From Tistrella mobilis (GTDB taxonomy: Bacteria > Pseudomonadota > Alphaproteobacteria > Tistrellales > Tistrellaceae): a stretch of DNA of 64,000 nt. The stretch covers positions 434,001-498,000 of the forward strand of contig NZ_CP121014.1 of the NCBI RefSeq assembly GCF_041468085.1, in the 5' to 3' direction. How positions within the stretch are numbered: the stretch's first letter is position 1; every line of letters starts with the position of its first letter. The translations under genes and the position numbers were made by a program. The notes under the pieces are model-generated. The model was not told the DNA's origin and made no database searches. It worked only from the letters and a program-made list of their open reading frames with translations. Of this stretch, positions 22,740-31,412 are shown piece by piece.

Positions 22740-25025
22740 ATGCTCCTCTCCCCCCTCCGTCCCCTCGCCGCCGCCCTCTGCCTCACCCTTCTGCCTGCAA
22801 CCGTCCATGCCCGCGAGGTGGTCATCACCACCACCACCCATGGCATCCCCCATATCCTGGCCCCCGATCTGGAAGCGGCGGGCCATGGCGCCGGCTATGC
22901 CTATGCCGCGGCCGGCAATACCTGCCTGCTGGCCGATGCGCTGGTCACGGTGCGGGGGGAAAGATCGCGGGTTTTCGGCCCCGATGCCACCGTCGATCTG
23001 GTCGGCGGGCGGGTGTCGAACCTCGTCTCCGACACCTTCTTCCGGGCCTATCTCGACGATGCGCGCCTGACGATCGCCGATCCTGAGGCCGATGCGCTGA
23101 TCCGCGGCTATGCCGCCGGCTATAACCGTTTTCTGGCCGGGACCGACCCGCAGAAGCTGCCGGAAGCCTGCCGCGGTGCGCCCTGGGTGGTGCCGGCTAC
23201 CCAGGGGGCGCTCCGTCGCCTGCTCGCGGAACGGGCCATCCAGGCAAGCGGCGGCCGCTTCGCCGAAGCCATCGCCACCGCGGCGCCGCCGGGCACCGAT
23301 CCCGCGCCGCAGGCCGCGACCGATCCGCTGACCCCGCCGCCGGCGCTCGCCAGCAACGGCTATGCGCTGGGCGGCGACCTCACCGCCGATGGCGGCGGGC
23401 TGCTGCTCGGCAACCCGCATTTCCCATGGGCCGGCAGCCTGCGGTTCTTCGCCCTGCATGTCACCGTCCCGGGGGTGATCGACGTGATGGGCGCGACGCT
23501 GGCGCCGCTGCCATTGCCCGCGATCGGCTTCAATGCCCGGCTCGCCTGGACCCATACCGTCTCGACCAGCCGGCGCTTCGTGCTGCATGAACTCCGCCTG
23601 GTGCCGGGGGATCCCACCGCCTATCTGGTCGACGGCGTGCCGGAACGGATGGTGGCACGAGACATCGCCATCCCTGCCCGTCTGGCTGACGGCCGCGAGA
23701 CCATCATCACCCGCCGGGTGTGGGAGAGCCGGTTCGGCGCCGTGCTGGCCATGCCCGCGCGCGGCCTCGCCTGGACGGCCGACACCGCCTGGGCGATCGC
23801 CGATCCCGAACGCAGCGACACCCGCCTGGTGGCGCAATGGCTGCGCCTCGGCCAGGCGGGCAGCGTCGCCGAAGCCCAGGCGGCGCTGATCGCCACCCGC
23901 GGCACGCCCTGGACCAACACGCTGATGGCCGACCAGTCTGGTCGGGCAGGCTATGCCGATCTGACCGGCGTGCCGCCGGTGACCGATGCGCTTGCCCGCA
24001 GCTGTGCCCCCACCGCCGGGGCGGAGGCCATCGCCCGTGCCGGCCACATCACCATTCTGGCCGGCGACCGTGCCGCCTGCGCGGTGCCGGGGCTGATGCC
24101 GGCCGCGATGATGCCGGTCCGAAACAGCCGTAGGCTGTTCATGAATGCAAATGACTCCTATTGGTTGTCGGATCCCGAGGCGCCGCTCACCGGGCTGGCC
24201 TCGATCCTGGGGCCGACGGAGGTTCCCCAGCGCCTGCGCACCCGCATGAGCGCCCGCCAGCTGGGTGAGCTGACCGGCAGGCCCGGCCCGGCCGTCGCGC
24301 CCTCGGATCTTGAAGCCATGCTGTTCTCGGAACGCAACCTGGCCGCCGATCTGGCGCTGGATGCCGTGCTCACCAGCTGTGCGGGGCAGGCCGATCTGGC
24401 CGAAGCCTGCACCGTTCTCGCCCGCTGGGACCGGGTGAGCGCGCCGGCCGCGCGCGGGGCGGGCCTGTTCCGCCAGCTCTGGCGCCGTCTCGGGGCGGAT
24501 CCGGGCCGGAGCGGCCGTTTCTGGTCGGTCCCCTTCGATCCCGCACGGCCCTTCGACACCCCGCGCGCGCCCGATGCCCATGATCCGGCGACGGCCGGGT
24601 TGTTGCGCGCCGCACTCCGCGGGGCCGTCGCCGATTTCCGCGCCGCCGGGCTTGCCCTGGATGCCCCGCTCGGTGCCCTTCAGCAGCGCGACGGCATTCC
24701 CCTGCGCGGCGGCGACGATGCCGAAGGCATGCTCGACAATCTGGGCCTCGGCGCCCTGGGCCCGGCAGGCGGCTTCGACACCGCCCGGGCCTATGGCACC
24801 AGCTGGGTGCAGCTGGTCCGCTGGCGCGCTCTGCCCGACGGCGGCACCGTGCCGGTCGCGCGCGGCCTGCTCACCTATGGCCAGTCGGCCGACCCGGCCT
24901 CGCCCTTCCACACCGACCAGACCCGGCTTTACGCCGCGGGCCGGCTGTACGATCTGCCCTTCACGGCAGAGGATATCGCCGCCGACCCCGCCCGCAGCGA
25001 AACCGTGCTCGACCTGCCCGACTGA
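22740..25025 (+). CDS. Periplasmic Ntn-hydrolase acylase, PvdQ/aculeacin-acylase type
   Basis: 761 residues with an N-terminal signal peptide (LAAALCLTLLPATVHA). The mature protein opens EVVITTTTHGIPHILAPDLEAAGHGAGYAYA, the alpha-chain start of the penicillin-amidase superfamily. Autocatalytic cleavage should occur before the Ser of ASNGYALGG (about residue 205), followed by LLLGNPHFPW and AWTHTVSTSRR as in PvdQ and related lipopeptide/AHL acylases. In pyoverdine biosynthesis PvdQ removes a fatty acyl chain from the periplasmic precursor. Its place here, between siderophore tailoring and uptake genes, suggests the same job, but acyl-homoserine-lactone hydrolysis is a known activity of the family and cannot be excluded. 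Confidence 0.88.
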   Translation: MLLSPLRPLAAALCLTLLPATVHAREVVITTTTHGIPHILAPDLEAAGHGAGYAYAAAGNTCLLADALVTVRGERSRVFGPDATVDLVGGRVSNLVSDTFFRAYLDDARLTIADPEADALIRGYAAGYNRFLAGTDPQKLPEACRGAPWVVPATQGALRRLLAERAIQASGGRFAEAIATAAPPGTDPAPQAATDPLTPPPALASNGYALGGDLTADGGGLLLGNPHFPWAGSLRFFALHVTVPGVIDVMGATLAPLPLPAIGFNARLAWTHTVSTSRRFVLHELRLVPGDPTAYLVDGVPERMVARDIAIPARLADGRETIITRRVWESRFGAVLAMPARGLAWTADTAWAIADPERSDTRLVAQWLRLGQAGSVAEAQAALIATRGTPWTNTLMADQSGRAGYADLTGVPPVTDALARSCAPTAGAEAIARAGHITILAGDRAACAVPGLMPAAMMPVRNSRRLFMNANDSYWLSDPEAPLTGLASILGPTEVPQRLRTRMSARQLGELTGRPGPAVAPSDLEAMLFSERNLAADLALDAVLTSCAGQADLAEACTVLARWDRVSAPAARGAGLFRQLWRRLGADPGRSGRFWSVPFDPARPFDTPRAPDAHDPATAGLLRAALRGAVADFRAAGLALDAPLGALQQRDGIPLRGGDDAEGMLDNLGLGALGPAGGFDTARAYGTSWVQLVRWRALPDGGTVPVARGLLTYGQSADPASPFHTDQTRLYAAGRLYDLPFTAEDIAADPARSETVLDLPD

Positions 25026-25091
25026 CGCCGCTCCGGAAAAAAATGTCGTCTGCCCTGAAAAAGTCACGCGGCCGGCCGTCCTATCCGGGAA

Positions 25092-25112
25092 TGCGATTGC
25101 CAGGCAGTCGCA
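25092..25112 (+). promoter_or_regulatory. Candidate iron-responsive operator upstream of the TonB receptor
   Basis: Half-sites TGCGATTGCC and GGCAGTCGCA flank one central base, a near-perfect inverted repeat with one mismatch, 28 bp before the receptor start. The TGCGA/TCGCA arms resemble alphaproteobacterial Fur-type sites. Assignment to Fur is inference. Confidence 0.5.
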
Positions 25113-25139
25113 ACGGGACACGGAAGATTGACGCAAAAA

Positions 25140-27665
25140 ATGCAGAAGACGGGAGCCGGTTGGGCCATGACTGGTCGGAACAGGACAGAGGCACGCGCGC
25201 AGACGGCGCGCCGGCGGCGGGCCGAGATCGTGGCGGATGTGGCCCTTGCGGTCGGCATGGCCGGCATGGTGCTGGCCCAGGCCCCGGCGGCGCGCGCGGC
25301 CGGGGCCGATGGTGTGCAGCTGGCGCAGGCCGGGCAGGGCTACGACATCCCCGCCCAGTCGCTGACCGGCGCCATCACCAGCTTCGGCCGGCAGTCGGGC
25401 CTTCAGGTCACGCTGGATGCCGCCGTCGCGGGCGATCTGCGCTCACCCGGCGTGCGCGGCAGCTACACGCCGGAAGAGGCGCTGCGCCGCCTGCTTCAGG
25501 GCACGGGCGTCACCTACCGCTTCGTCGACGCCCGCACCGTCACCCTGACGCCGGTGGACGGCCAGGGCGCCCAGGTGCTGGACCCGCTGGAGGTGGATGC
25601 CGATCGGCGGGTGGAAAGCCCCTGGGGGCCCGTCGCCGGCTTCGTGGCAACCCGCGGCGCCACGGCGACCAAGACCGACACGCCGCTGATCGAAACCCCG
25701 CAGACCATCTCGGTCGTGACCCGGGACCAGATGGACGCCCAGGCCGCACAGACCATGCCACAGGCGCTGCGCTATACCGCCGGCATGCAGACCGATCGCA
25801 ACGGCGCGGACGAGCGCACCGACTTCCTGTATTCGCGCGGCTTTCAGGTCAGCCAGTATCTGGATGGTCTGCGTTTGATCAACGGCACCTGGGCGGTGCC
25901 GCAGATCGACAGCTATGGGCTGGAGCGGATCGAGGTGGTGAAGGGGCCGGCCTCGGTTCTCTACGGTCAGGTCTCGCCCGGCGGTCTCGCCAATCTGGTG
26001 AGCAAGCGCCCGCAGGCCGAGGCTCTCAACGAGGTCCAGCTCCAGTATGGTGAGTACAACCGCCTTCAGGCGGCCTTCGACAGCACCGGCGAACTGACCC
26101 CGCGCGGCAATGTCCTCTACCGGATCACCGGCCTCGCCCGCGGTGCCGATACCCAGATGGATCAGGTGAAGGAGGAACGCTATGCGATCAACCCTTCGCT
26201 CACCTGGCTGATGGATGACGACACCACTCTGACCATCCTTGGCAAGTATCAGAACGATCCGGCTTTGGGCGGTTATCAGCGGTTGCCGGCGATTGGCACC
26301 GCGCTCTCCAGCGCCTTCGGCGACATTCCGACCGATCTTTATGTCGGTGACCCGACCTTCGACAAGGAGGAGCGGAAGGAATATTCGCTGGGATATGAGT
26401 TTGAACATCGTTTCGACGATGTTTTCACCTTTCGGCAGAATGCCCGCTTTCTGCGGACGGATGGCGATTTCGGATATCTTTTCACCGGCCCGCTTGTGGC
26501 GGGCACGAGTAACATCCGTCGCAACGCGGTTATTGCCGACGAGGTCAACGACGCCATCACCGTCGACAATCAGGTGCAGGCGAAGTTCAGCACGGGTGAC
26601 GTGAAGCACGTCGCCATCCTCGGCCTGGATTACCAGAACAATAAGAATGAGAGTGACGTCGCCTATTATGCGGCCAATCCGATTGACTACACCAATCCGC
26701 AATATGGCAGCCCGGGCATCGACTTCTCGGCACCTTGGGATTGGCTGAAGTCGAGCCAGCGGCTGGAGCAGACCGGCGTTTATGTCCAGGATCAGATAGC
26801 TTACGACCGGTGGCGCCTGACCCTGGGCGCTCGCCAGGACTGGCTTGAAACCAGGACTTTCGCACGCCGGCCCAGCGATCCAGATGGCGGAAATACCAAC
26901 ATTGACGACTCAGAGTTGACCGTCCGCTCCGGCCTGCTCTATCTCTTCGACAACGGCATCGCACCCTATGTGAGCTATTCGGAATCCTTCGAACCGCTGG
27001 CAGGGACCGATCGCGACGGCACGCCGTTCAAGCCGACGACCGGTCAGCAGTATGAAGTGGGTGTAAAGTACCAGCCGAAGGGCTGGAACAGCTTCTTCGC
27101 GGTGTCGCTCTATCATCTCACGCAGCAGAACGTCGCAGCTTCCTATGTCGGTGAGGAAAATGGCGAGTTCTTTCTCTATTCGATGCAGACAGGCGAAGTC
27201 CGGTCCCGCGGTCTCGACGCCGAGGCCAAGATCGCGATCGATGAGAACTTCAGCCTGACGGCAGCCTACAGCTACCTGGATGCCGAGGTGACCGATGCCG
27301 GCCCTGCGGACGTGACCGAGGGCAAGACCCCCGTCTACATGCCGGAACATTCGGGTTCTCTCTGGGCCGACTATCGTTTCCTCGACGGCTACGCCGCGGG
27401 TCTGGGCCTCGGTGCCGGCATCCGCGTGTCTGGCAAGACCTGGGGCGATGCCGCCAACACCTTCGAGGTGCCGGGCTATGCGGTCTATGACGCGGCCGTT
27501 CGCTACGACCTCAGCTATCTGAGCCCCGATCTTCAGGGCGCGAAGTTCAGCATCAACGCCACCAACCTCACCGACAAGATCTACGTCGCCGACTGCCAGA
27601 ACCTCACCAACTGCTATTACGGATCGCGCCGGAAGGTCTATGCCACGCTCAGCTACCAGTGGTAA
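25140..27665 (+). CDS. TonB-dependent siderophore receptor with STN signalling domain
   Basis: About 841 residues from ATG 25140; ATG 25167 and TTG 25128 are alternatives, and GGAAG at 25122 fits 25140 best. A signal peptide (VALAVGMAGMVLAQAPAARA) is followed by a Secretin/TonB short N-terminal domain (YDIPAQSLTGAITSFGRQSG ... LLQGTGVTYRF), then the plug (ETPQTISVVTRDQMDAQ, RGFQVSQYLDGLR, ERIEVVKGPASVLYGQ, PGGLANLVSKRP) and a 22-strand-type barrel ending in aromatic YQW. The STN domain is found in transducing receptors of the FpvA type, which signal to an anti-sigma factor; no sigma/anti-sigma pair is visible in the window. The receptor would import the ferric form of the peptide made here. 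The barrel half (about 26250-27250) is less GC-rich than its neighbours. Confidence 0.95.
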   Translation: MQKTGAGWAMTGRNRTEARAQTARRRRAEIVADVALAVGMAGMVLAQAPAARAAGADGVQLAQAGQGYDIPAQSLTGAITSFGRQSGLQVTLDAAVAGDLRSPGVRGSYTPEEALRRLLQGTGVTYRFVDARTVTLTPVDGQGAQVLDPLEVDADRRVESPWGPVAGFVATRGATATKTDTPLIETPQTISVVTRDQMDAQAAQTMPQALRYTAGMQTDRNGADERTDFLYSRGFQVSQYLDGLRLINGTWAVPQIDSYGLERIEVVKGPASVLYGQVSPGGLANLVSKRPQAEALNEVQLQYGEYNRLQAAFDSTGELTPRGNVLYRITGLARGADTQMDQVKEERYAINPSLTWLMDDDTTLTILGKYQNDPALGGYQRLPAIGTALSSAFGDIPTDLYVGDPTFDKEERKEYSLGYEFEHRFDDVFTFRQNARFLRTDGDFGYLFTGPLVAGTSNIRRNAVIADEVNDAITVDNQVQAKFSTGDVKHVAILGLDYQNNKNESDVAYYAANPIDYTNPQYGSPGIDFSAPWDWLKSSQRLEQTGVYVQDQIAYDRWRLTLGARQDWLETRTFARRPSDPDGGNTNIDDSELTVRSGLLYLFDNGIAPYVSYSESFEPLAGTDRDGTPFKPTTGQQYEVGVKYQPKGWNSFFAVSLYHLTQQNVAASYVGEENGEFFLYSMQTGEVRSRGLDAEAKIAIDENFSLTAAYSYLDAEVTDAGPADVTEGKTPVYMPEHSGSLWADYRFLDGYAAGLGLGAGIRVSGKTWGDAANTFEVPGYAVYDAAVRYDLSYLSPDLQGAKFSINATNLTDKIYVADCQNLTNCYYGSRRKVYATLSYQW

Positions 27666-27744
27666 TCAGCATCCGCATCACTCTGCAACCGGCGGCGGTG
27701 GGTCTGACCTGCCGCCGCCGGCGGCCGTGCCGGTGAGGGCGGTG

Positions 27745-28542
27745 ATGGAGGGGGCCTTTCAGGCTCGCGGGCTCGGCTTCGCGGTGGGCGGGCGGCAGCT
27801 GCTGGCCGATGTCGATCTGGGCGTCGCCAAGGGGCGGGTGCTGGGGCTGATCGGCCATAACGGGTCGGGCAAGAGCACGCTCATGAAGCTGCTTGCCCGC
27901 CAGATCGTGCCGACGGCGGGGCAGGTCACGCTGGATGGCCGGCCGCTCTCCGCCTGGGGTGATCGCGCCTTCGGCCGCAAGGTCGCCTATCTGCCGCAGA
28001 CCCCGCCGGCCGCCGCCGGCATGACGGTGCGCGAACTGGTCCGGCTCGGCCGCTATCCCTGGCATGGAGCGCTCGGCCGCTTCGGTCGCCGCGATGCCGA
28101 CCGGGTCGATGCGGCACTCGCCGCCACCGACACCACCCGCTATGCCGACCGCATGGTCGACAGCCTGTCGGGCGGTGAGCGTCAGCGGGTCTGGATCGCC
28201 ATGCTGGTGGCCCAGGACGCCGATTTCATGCTCCTCGACGAGCCGATCTCCGCCCTCGACGTCGCCCATCAGATCGAGGTGCTCGACCTCGTCCACCGCC
28301 TCGCCCGCGGTGGCGGCGCAGACGGGGCGGGGGAGGGGCCGGGCGTCGTCGTCATCCTTCACGACGTCAACATGGCCGCGCGCTTCTGCGACGACATCCT
28401 GGCGCTCAAATCCGGCCACGTCCTGCTCCGCGGCGGCCCCGCCGACCTGATGACCGAAGACGCGCTCGCCCGCATCTACGGCGTCCGCATGGGCATCCTG
28501 CCCCATCCCACCGGCGGCTGGCCGGTGGGCTTCGTGTATTGA
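27745..28542 (+). CDS. Ferric-siderophore ABC transporter ATPase (FhuC/FecE type)
   Basis: 265 residues from ATG 27745; the frame extends up to 27640 but that part overlaps the receptor gene. Walker A is GHNGSGKST, the signature LSGGERQR, Walker B FMLLDEPIS, and the switch histidine ILHDVNMAARFCD. The pattern YLPQTPPAAAGMTVRELVRLGRYPW is typical of the iron-chelate importers. It should energise the permease encoded at 31409, from which it is separated by a 2-kb repeat array and the binding-protein gene. Confidence 0.92.
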   Translation: MEGAFQARGLGFAVGGRQLLADVDLGVAKGRVLGLIGHNGSGKSTLMKLLARQIVPTAGQVTLDGRPLSAWGDRAFGRKVAYLPQTPPAAAGMTVRELVRLGRYPWHGALGRFGRRDADRVDAALAATDTTRYADRMVDSLSGGERQRVWIAMLVAQDADFMLLDEPISALDVAHQIEVLDLVHRLARGGGADGAGEGPGVVVILHDVNMAARFCDDILALKSGHVLLRGGPADLMTEDALARIYGVRMGILPHPTGGWPVGFVY

Positions 28543-30521
28543 CGGGGATGAAAACGATGCACCGCACACCCCACACGACCCACCCCCGCACCGCCCGACC
28601 ACCATCGCCCCTGTCCGACACCACCGTCGACCCTGTCCGCACAAAAGAAACACCGTCATCCCCGCGAAGGCGGGGATCCAGGTAGGCCTCCACAGGAATG
28701 ATCGATGACCGCTCGCGACCACGCCCCTGTCAGCCCGCTGCCGCCCCCGTCATCCCGGCCGGCGCCCACCGTGTCGCCGTTCTTCACGCGGCGGCAAACC
28801 TGGATCCCCGCCTACGCGGGGATGACGGTGGAGGGGGTGTGCGCAGGCGGGTGGGGGTGGTGTCGGACATGACCGCCGGAATGATCGATGACCGCTCGCG
28901 ACCACGCCCCTGTCAGCCCTCCGACACCCCCGTCATCCCGGCCGGTGCCCGCCATGTCGCCGTCCTCCACAGGGCAGCAAACCTGGATCCCCGCCTTCGC
29001 GGGGATGACGGTGGAGGGGGTGTGCGCAGGCGGGTGGGGGGGTGTCGGACATGACCGCCGGGTTCTGCGGAAACGTCGACCCTGCCCACCGCCCCGCCAC
29101 CGCCGTCGATCACCCCCGCACCGCCCGACCACCATCGCCCCTGTCCGACACCGCCGTCGACCCTGTCCGCACAAAAGAAACACCGTCATCCCCGCGAAGG
29201 CGGGGATCCAGGTAGGCCTCCACAGGAATGATCGATGACCGCTCGCGACCACGCCCCTGTCAGCCCTCCGACACCCCCGTCATCCCGGCCGGCGCCCGCC
29301 ATGTCGCCGTTCTTCACACGGCGGCAAACCTGGATCCCCGCCTACGCGGGGATGACGGTGGAGGGGGTGTGCGCAGGCGGGTGGGGGTGGTGTCGGACAT
29401 GACCGCCGGAATGATCGATGACCGCTCGCGACCACGCCCCTGTCAGCCGCCCGACGCCCCCGTCATCCCGGCCGGTGCCCGCCATGTCGCCGTCCTCCAC
29501 AGGGCAGCAAACCTGGATCCCCGCCTTCGCGGGGATGACGGTGGAGGGGGTGTGCGCAGGCGGGCAGGGGCGCCGCCGGACATGACCGCCGGGTTCTGCG
29601 GAAACGTCGACCCTGCCCACCGCCCCGCCACCGCCGTCGACCGCCCCCGCACCGCCCGACCACCACTGCCCCTGTCCGACACCGCCGTCGACCCTGTCCG
29701 CACAAAAGAAACACCGTCATCCCCGCGAAGGCGGGGATCCAGGTAGGCCTCCACAGGAATGATCGATGACCGCTCGCGACCACGCCCCTGTCAGCCGCCC
29801 GACGCCCCCGTCCTCCCGGCCGGCGCCCGCCATGTCGCCGTCCTCCACAGGGCAGCAAACCTGGATCCCCGCCTTCGCGGGGATGACGGTGGAGGGGGTG
29901 TGCGCAGGCGGGTGGGGGGGTGTCGGACATGACCGCCGGGTTCTGCGGAAACGTCGACCCTGCCCACCGCCCCGCCACCGCCGTCGATCACCCCCGCACC
30001 GCCCGACCACCATCGCCCCTGTCCGACACCGCCGTCGACCCTGTCCGCACAAAAGAAACACCGTCATCCCCGCGAAGGCGGGGATCCAGGTAGGCCTCCA
30101 CAGGAATGATCGATGACCGCTCGCGACCACGCCCCTGTCAGCCCGCTGCCGCCCCCGTCATCCCGGCCGGCGCCCGCCATGTCGCCGTTCTTCACGCGGC
30201 GGCAAACCTGGATCCCCGCCTTCGCGGGGATGACGGTGGAGGGGGTGTGCGCAGGCGGGTGGGGGTGGTGTCGGACATGACCGCCGGAATGATCGATGAC
30301 CGCTCGCGACCACGCCCCTGTCAGCCCTCCGACACCCCCGTCCTCCCGGCCGGTGCCCGCCATGTCGCCGTCCTCCACAGGGCAGCAAACCTGGATCCCC
30401 GCCTTCGCGGGGATGGCGGGAGAGGGGGCGGAAGGCGGGGCGGGACCGTGGTGCCGGCCATGATCGCCGCGACCAGCCTGCCGCCGGCCGCCGGCTTCCC
30501 CGAAAAGATGTGCGGCCGACC
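28543..30521. repeat. Composite palindromic repeat array B (no gene)
   Basis: Eleven 32-bp palindromes lie at 28652, 28798, 28981, 29182, 29328, 29511, 29713, 29859, 30060, 30206 and 30389; the last is eroded. The forward/inverted alternation and the flanks (AGGTAGGCCTCCACAGGAAT, ATGACCGCTCGCGACCAC, CCTGTCAGCC) match array A, so both arrays come from one composite unit. Units restart at 28652, 29182, 29713 and 30060. No credible gene; long open frames here come from the repeat sequence. The array splits the uptake operon between the ATPase and the binding protein. Confidence 0.93.
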
Positions 30522-31412
30522 ATGACCATCACCCGCCGTCACCTCATTGCCGGGCTGGTTTCGGTGCCGTTTCTACCGGCGGTAGCCCGGGCGGCTGCCC
30601 GTCCCGTCGATCTGCCGCGCCGCATCGTGGCGCTGGACTGGTCATCGGCCGAAACCCTGATCATGCTCGGCCGGCCGCCGGTGGGGATCGTGCGCATTCC
30701 CGATTATCGGGCCTGGGTGGTGGAGCCGCCTCTGCCCGAGGGTATCGCCGATGTCGGCATGCGGCTGGAGCCCAATCTGGAGGTCGTCCAGGCGCTCGCC
30801 CCCGATCTGATCCTGATCGCGCCCGGCCTTGAAGCCGTGCGCGCGCGGCTGGAGAGCATCGCCCCCACGCTGCGCCTGCAGGTCTTCACCCCCGGCCGCC
30901 CGGCCTTTCCGGCCGCCATCGCCGAAACCCGCCGTCTGGGGCAGCTGCTGGGGCTGGAAGATGCCACCGAAACCGCCCTGGTCGAGGCAGAGGCGCGCCT
31001 GGACCGGGCCCGCGCGCGGCTCCATCACTATGACGGCCGCCCGCTCTATGTCGTCAACGTGCTCGACGACCGTCATGTCCGGGTGCTGGGGCAGACGGGT
31101 CTCTGGCAGGAGGCGCTGGACCGGCTGGGCCTTGTCAATGCCTGGACCGGCGACAGCGGCCCCTGGGGCATGGCCACCGTCGGGCTGGAACGTCTGACCG
31201 CCGACCCGAACGCCCGGCTGGTCCATGTCGCCCCCGGCCCCGCGGGCTTCGACGCCCGCCTCAGGACCAGCCCGCTCTGGCGCCATCTGGACATGATCCG
31301 GGCGGGCAGGGTGGTGGGGTTGCCGGCGGTTTTTCCTTTCGGCGCCGTGCCTTGTACCCTGCGCTTCGCCGATTGTCTCAGCCAGGCGCTGGCTGCGGAG
31401 GCCGTGTCATGA
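30522..31412 (+). CDS. Periplasmic iron-siderophore binding protein (FhuD-like)
   Basis: 296 residues. ATG 30522 is chosen because it places TRRHLIAGLVSVPFLPAVARA at the N-terminus, a twin-arginine-type signal like that of E. coli FhuD; an upstream GTG (30510) is less likely. The mature protein shows the class III binding-protein pattern: RRIVALDWSSAETLIMLGRPPVGI, NLEVVQALAPDLILIAPG, and a C-terminal LWRHLDMIRAGRVVGLPAVFPFG. It would deliver the ferric siderophore to the permease whose start overlaps its stop (ATGA). Confidence 0.92.
   Translation: MTITRRHLIAGLVSVPFLPAVARAAARPVDLPRRIVALDWSSAETLIMLGRPPVGIVRIPDYRAWVVEPPLPEGIADVGMRLEPNLEVVQALAPDLILIAPGLEAVRARLESIAPTLRLQVFTPGRPAFPAAIAETRRLGQLLGLEDATETALVEAEARLDRARARLHHYDGRPLYVVNVLDDRHVRVLGQTGLWQEALDRLGLVNAWTGDSGPWGMATVGLERLTADPNARLVHVAPGPAGFDARLRTSPLWRHLDMIRAGRVVGLPAVFPFGAVPCTLRFADCLSQALAAEAVS

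Noticed and set aside
28543..30521. Array B as a CRISPR array
   Set aside because: The repeats alternate orientation, the spacing is irregular (about 145-200 bp) and the intervening sequences are themselves repeated, unlike unique spacers.
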